Source: Psychromarinibacter sediminicola (GTDB lineage Bacteria > Pseudomonadota > Alphaproteobacteria > Rhodobacterales > Rhodobacteraceae). Taken from it: a stretch of DNA of 64,000 bases. The notes beneath the pieces are model-generated. The model did not search any database, was not told the DNA's origin, and saw nothing but the letters and a program-made list of their open reading frames with translations. The position numbers and the translations under genes are program-made. Below are positions 60,719 through 64,000 of this stretch, in pieces (position 1 is the first letter of the stretch; the number at the start of each line of letters is the position of its first letter). Location of the stretch: positions 1-64,000 of the forward strand of contig NZ_JARGYC010000003.1 of assembly GCF_029168335.1 (NCBI RefSeq), given 5' to 3'.

Positions 60719-62755
60719 GTGGAACCCCTCCGCTGGATCGCGAACCGGGTCGAGGCGCAGCGCGGCCATCTGTTTGCGTGGGTTCCCGTGGCGCTCGCCG
60801 TCGGGATCGGCACCTACTTCGCGCTGCCGTGGGAGCCGGGCCTCCCGGTCTATGCCGGCTGTGCGGCGCTGGTCGGCGGGCTCGGCTGGCTGGCGGCGCG
60901 GCTCGGGCCGCGGCTGTCGCCCTTTCTGCTGGTCCCGGCGCTGGTGCTGGCGGGGCTGTGCCTTGCCGGGCTGCGCGCGCATCTGGTGGCAGGGCCGGTT
61001 CTGGACTTCCGCTACTACGGCGCGGTCGAGGGGCGCATCGTCGAGATCGACCGCTCCGCCTCGGACGCGCCGCGGCTGACGCTGGACCGGGTGGTCCTGG
61101 AACGCACGGCGCCGCACCGGACACCCGCGCGGGTGCGCGTGTCGCTGCACGGCGCGCAGGGCTACATCGTTCCGGTGCCGGGGCTGCGCGTGATGACGAC
61201 GGCGCACCTCGCGCCGCCCTCGGGGCCGACCGAGCCAGGCGGCTTCGACTTCCGCCGCATGGCCTGGTTCGACCGGCTGGGCGCGGTGGGATACACGCGG
61301 ACCCCGGTGCTGGCCGTGGCGCCGGCCGCCGAGGGGATCGCCGGGGTGCGCCTGCACCGGCTGCGGATGGCGATTTCCACCGCCGTGCAGGCCGCCCTGC
61401 CGGGCGAGGCGGGAGCCTTCGCCGCCGCGATCACCACCGGCGACCGGTCCGGCATGGGGCGCGGCACGCTGGAGGCGCTCCGGGCCTCCAACCTCGCGCA
61501 TCTTCTGGCGATCTCGGGGCTGCATATGGGGCTGCTGGCCGGCTTCGTCTTCGCGGCCCTGCGGTTCGGGATGGCCGCCGTCCCGAAGCTCTCCCTGACC
61601 TGGCCGATCAAGAAAATCGCCGCCTTTTTCGCGCTTTGCGCAGCGTTCTTCTACTATCTTCTGTCCGGCGGCAACGTCGCGACCGAGCGGGCGATGATCA
61701 TGATCGCCGTGATGCTGATCGCCGTCATGCTCGACCGCCGGGCGATCACGCTGCGCGCGGTGGCGATCGCCGCGATCCTCGTATTGAGCTTCCGGCCCGA
61801 GACGCTGACCGAGCCCGGCTTCCAGATGTCCTTCGCCGCCACCACCGCGCTCGTGGCGGTGTTCGGGGCGCTGCGCGACCGCGAGGGCTGGACCGTGCCG
61901 CGATGGGCCCGTCCGATCCTTGCCGTCGTCGTCTCCTCCGCCGTCGCGGGCGCGGCCACGGCGCCGGTTGCCGCGGCGCATTTCAACCGCATCGCCGATT
62001 ACGGCCTGATCGCCAACCTGGCCGCGGTGCCGCTGATGGGCACCATCGTGATGCCGGCGGCGGTGCTGGCGGCACTCCTCTGGCCCGCGGGCCTGTCGCA
62101 CCTGGCGCTGGCGATCATGCGGCCGGCCATCGAGTGGATCCTGGGCGTGGCGCATTGGGTCTCCGGCCTCGACGGGGCGATCACGCCGGTGGTCGCGCCG
62201 GGCCCCTGGGTTCTGCCGATCCTGGGCCTCGGCCTGCTCTGGCTGATCCTCTGGCAGGGCCGGGGACGGCTCGCGGGGCTTGCCCCGGCGGCCCTGGCCA
62301 TCGCGCTGTGGGCGCAGGCAAAGCGGCCGCCGGTGCTGGTCTCCGACACCGGCGGCCTCGTCGGGCTGATGACGGAGACGGGGCGCGCCCTGTCGAAGCC
62401 GAGGGGCGAGGGGTTCGTCGCGCTGAGCTGGCTGGAGAACGACGGCGACGCGGCGGACCAGGCCGGGGCGTTCGCGCGTCCGGGCCTCGCCGCGGGGCGC
62501 TTCGACCTCGACGGGCGCAGCGTGGTCCACATCACCGGCCGCGGCGCGACGGAGCGGGTCGCCGAGAGCTGTCGCACCGCCTCGCTGGTGATCACTTCGG
62601 TCGAGGCCGGCGCCGATACGGGCGCGGCCGGCCCCTGCATCCTGGTCGACGAGGCAAAGCTGCGCGAGACCGGATCGCTGGCGGTCTTTCCCGAAGCGGA
62701 CCGGCTGCGTTTCGTCGGCGCGAAGACCGGCGCGCGGCGGCTGTGGTCTCAGTAG
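60719..62755 (+). CDS. comEC: ComEC/Rec2-family DNA-uptake channel protein
   Basis: This 678-residue inner-membrane protein is of the competence channel family. It has an N-terminal DUF4131-like region, the ComEC core with [45 protein letters not shown], and several helices to about residue 520. The C-terminal 130 residues lack the metallo-beta-lactamase HxHxDH motif, as usual in alphaproteobacteria. The start is GTG after GGGAG. Its 3' end overlaps the 3' end of the convergent lexA by seven bases. Confidence 0.9.
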   Translation: MEPLRWIANRVEAQRGHLFAWVPVALAVGIGTYFALPWEPGLPVYAGCAALVGGLGWLAARLGPRLSPFLLVPALVLAGLCLAGLRAHLVAGPVLDFRYYGAVEGRIVEIDRSASDAPRLTLDRVVLERTAPHRTPARVRVSLHGAQGYIVPVPGLRVMTTAHLAPPSGPTEPGGFDFRRMAWFDRLGAVGYTRTPVLAVAPAAEGIAGVRLHRLRMAISTAVQAALPGEAGAFAAAITTGDRSGMGRGTLEALRASNLAHLLAISGLHMGLLAGFVFAALRFGMAAVPKLSLTWPIKKIAAFFALCAAFFYYLLSGGNVATERAMIMIAVMLIAVMLDRRAITLRAVAIAAILVLSFRPETLTEPGFQMSFAATTALVAVFGALRDREGWTVPRWARPILAVVVSSAVAGAATAPVAAAHFNRIADYGLIANLAAVPLMGTIVMPAAVLAALLWPAGLSHLALAIMRPAIEWILGVAHWVSGLDGAITPVVAPGPWVLPILGLGLLWLILWQGRGRLAGLAPAALAIALWAQAKRPPVLVSDTGGLVGLMTETGRALSKPRGEGFVALSWLENDGDAADQAGAFARPGLAAGRFDLDGRSVVHITGRGATERVAESCRTASLVITSVEAGADTGAAGPCILVDEAKLRETGSLAVFPEADRLRFVGAKTGARRLWSQ

Positions 62756-63438
62756 GTGCGGATCAGCCCGACCAGCTTGCCCTGCACCTTGACCTGATCG
62801 TCGCGGAACACGCGGGTCTCGTAGGCCGGGTTCGCCGCCTCCAGCGCGATGGCCCCGCCCTTGCGGCGGAAGCGCTTCAGCGTGGCCTCCTGGCCCTCGA
62901 CCAGCGCCACGACGATGTCGCCGTTGTCGGCCGTCGCCGCCTCGCGGATGACGACGATGTCGCCGTCGTTGATCCCGGCGTCGATCATCGAGTCGCCGCG
63001 CACTTCCAGCGCATAGTGGTTCGCCGTGCCCGACACCATGCCGCCCGGCACCGACACCTGCCGCTCGACATGGCTGATCGCCTCGATCGGCACGCCGGCC
63101 GCGATCCGGCCCATCAGCGGCAGTTCGGCGGCGGCGCCGGTCGCCACGCCCAGCGCCCGCGCCGGCGGCGCGCTCCGGCTGCCCTCGATGACGCGCGGCT
63201 TGAAGCCCGCGGCCTTCTCCATCGACTCCGGCAGCTTGACGATCTCGATGGCCCGCGCCCGATGCGCCAGCCGCCGGATGAAGCCACGCTCTTCCAGCGC
63301 CGTGATCAATCGGTGGATGCCCGATTTCGACCGCAGGTCCAGCGCCTCCTTCATCTCGTCGAAGGAGGGCGGCACGCCGTCGCGCTGCATCCGCCTGTTG
63401 ATGAAATCCAGAAGTTCCAGTTGCTTCCTGGTCAGCAT
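62749..63438 (-). CDS. lexA: LexA repressor
   Basis: This 229-residue SOS repressor and self-cleaving serine protease has a winged helix [29 protein letters not shown], the cleavage site Ala-Gly in [12 protein letters not shown], the catalytic Ser in [11 protein letters not shown] and the Lys in [11 protein letters not shown]. The start was put at MLTRKQ, the family N-terminus. Three phased GTTC half-sites in the upstream gap indicate autoregulation, and recA carries the same type of site. It follows moeA on the same strand. Confidence 0.97.
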   Translation of the reverse strand: MLTRKQLELLDFINRRMQRDGVPPSFDEMKEALDLRSKSGIHRLITALEERGFIRRLAHRARAIEIVKLPESMEKAAGFKPRVIEGSRSAPPARALGVATGAAAELPLMGRIAAGVPIEAISHVERQVSVPGGMVSGTANHYALEVRGDSMIDAGINDGDIVVIREAATADNGDIVVALVEGQEATLKRFRRKGGAIALEAANPAYETRVFRDDQVKVQGKLVGLIRTY

Positions 63439-63482
63439 TGCCTCGCCCCTGCCTCGCGGCCGTTCGATATGGTCACCACCGC

Positions 63483-63508
63483 GTTCAGGGAATGTTCTAA
63501 GCCCGTTC
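63483..63508. promoter_or_regulatory. Triple LexA half-site upstream of lexA
   Basis: GTTC occurs three times with exactly seven bases between successive copies (63483, 63494, 63505), giving two overlapping GTTC-N7-GTTC LexA boxes about 45 bases before the lexA start. Autorepression by LexA follows from the family's known site. Confidence 0.85.
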
Positions 63509-63534
63509 TCTATATGTGTCAATGCATTCGCGAA

Positions 63535-64000
63535 TCACAACGCGATGTAGTCGACCAATGTGCCCGCCTTGCGCGCGCCGTCCCCGGGCGGGCGGACCAG
63601 AAGCGCGTCGGCCTCGGCCAGCACCGTCAACAGCGACGAATCCTGGCTGTCGAAGGCGGCGATGCCGGTCTCGGTCAGCCGGGCGCGCATGTAATGCTCG
63701 CGCGGGCCGTTCGGGCCGATATCGGCCTCCAGCGGGCGGCTGCGGCGCGGCGCGGGGCTGTGCGGCAGACCCATCATGGCGCGCACCAGCGGCAACATGA
63801 AGAGTTGCCCGCAAACCATGGCCGAGACGGGATTTCCCGGCAGCCCCAGCATGGCGGCGCCGCCGAGGCGCCCGGCCATCAGCGGCTTGCCCGGCCGCAT
63901 CGCGACCTTGTAGAAGGCGCGCTCCAGCCCCAGCTCTTCGGCCACCGGCGCCACCAGGTCGTGGTCGCCCACCGACGCGCCGCCGATGGTCACGATCAGG
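63535..64000 (-). CDS. moeA: Molybdopterin molybdotransferase MoeA (3' part, runs off the window)
   Basis: The last 155 or so residues of a MoeA/gephyrin-type enzyme, which inserts molybdate into adenylylated molybdopterin, are visible. TIGGASVGDHDL, AMRPGKPLMAGRLGGAAMLGLPGNPVSAMV and the C-terminal domain IV (PREHYMRARLTETG to DYIAL) are typical. The N-terminus lies outside the window. lexA follows across a 96-nt gap with its own operator. Confidence 0.93.
   Translation of the reverse strand, partial: LIVTIGGASVGDHDLVAPVAEELGLERAFYKVAMRPGKPLMAGRLGGAAMLGLPGNPVSAMVCGQLFMLPLVRAMMGLPHSPAPRRSRPLEADIGPNGPREHYMRARLTETGIAAFDSQDSSLLTVLAEADALLVRPPGDGARKAGTLVDYIAL

Overview
The window is high-GC chromosomal DNA of an alphaproteobacterium, very probably a member of the Rhodobacterales (Roseobacter/Paracoccus-type). 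The signs are the gene orders cckA-recA-alaS and gltA-gltX / comEC / lexA-moeA, an iscR-led suf operon containing two Yip1-type membrane genes, a zwf-pgl-pgi (Entner-Doudoroff entry) operon, and LexA boxes of the alphaproteobacterial GTTC-N7-GTTC type. No phage, insertion sequence, CRISPR array or conjugation gene was seen. Most of the window is ordinary core chromosome, with one obvious accessory catabolic block.

Layout. 1-5466: 2-aminoethylphosphonate degradation (phnW-phnX), a divergent MetE-like zinc methyltransferase, and an FAD monooxygenase/agmatinase-family pair. 5588-13029: a TDT-family membrane protein, a CaiB-type CoA transferase, guaB, an RsmB-like rRNA methyltransferase and the cell-cycle hybrid kinase cckA. 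13251-18167: recA with an SOS box, a DUF1127 small protein, alaS, a DUF1330 protein and a MOSC protein. 18510-25287: a small exported protein, typA, an SMR efflux protein, an amidohydrolase, a YitT-family remnant, icd, a DUF2235 hydrolase and a Pmp3-type peptide. 25357-35344: an alpha/beta hydrolase divergent from iscR and the long suf operon (class I desulfurase, sufB, three accessory genes, sufC, sufD, two Yip1 genes, sufS). 35461-39651: a soluble histidine kinase coupled to a Crp-type regulator, DUF6894, an O-methyltransferase that could be DsyB-like, tRNA-Arg(CCG), a structured non-coding stretch and a radical SAM protein. 39825-43566: zwf-pgl-pgi. 43620-55426: a catabolic island made of a ROK repressor, a carbohydrate-type ABC importer (binding protein, two permeases, ATPase), an M81/MlrC-like peptidase, a gluconate-dehydrogenase-like fusion oxidoreductase, a Gfo/Idh/MocA oxidoreductase and a creatinase/M24-like protein. 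55553-64000: tRNA-Gly(CCC), a corrinoid-reactivase-like ASKHA protein, gltA, gltX, comEC, lexA and the 3' end of moeA.

How the parts fit. The suf genes appear to be controlled by an IscR that lacks the classical cysteine cluster motif. A TTAGAA-N3-TTCTAA dyad lies on the -10 of the iscR promoter, and a near-copy sits inside the first desulfurase gene. The zwf operon has a perfect LacI-family-like palindrome in its leader, and a near-copy lies beyond the neighbouring radical SAM gene. RecA and LexA form an SOS pair, lexA carrying three phased GTTC half-sites. The least explained system is the ROK/ABC/MlrC/M24-like/fusion-dehydrogenase block, which looks like an import and degradation route for an amide- or peptide-linked sugar-like compound whose identity the sequence does not reveal.
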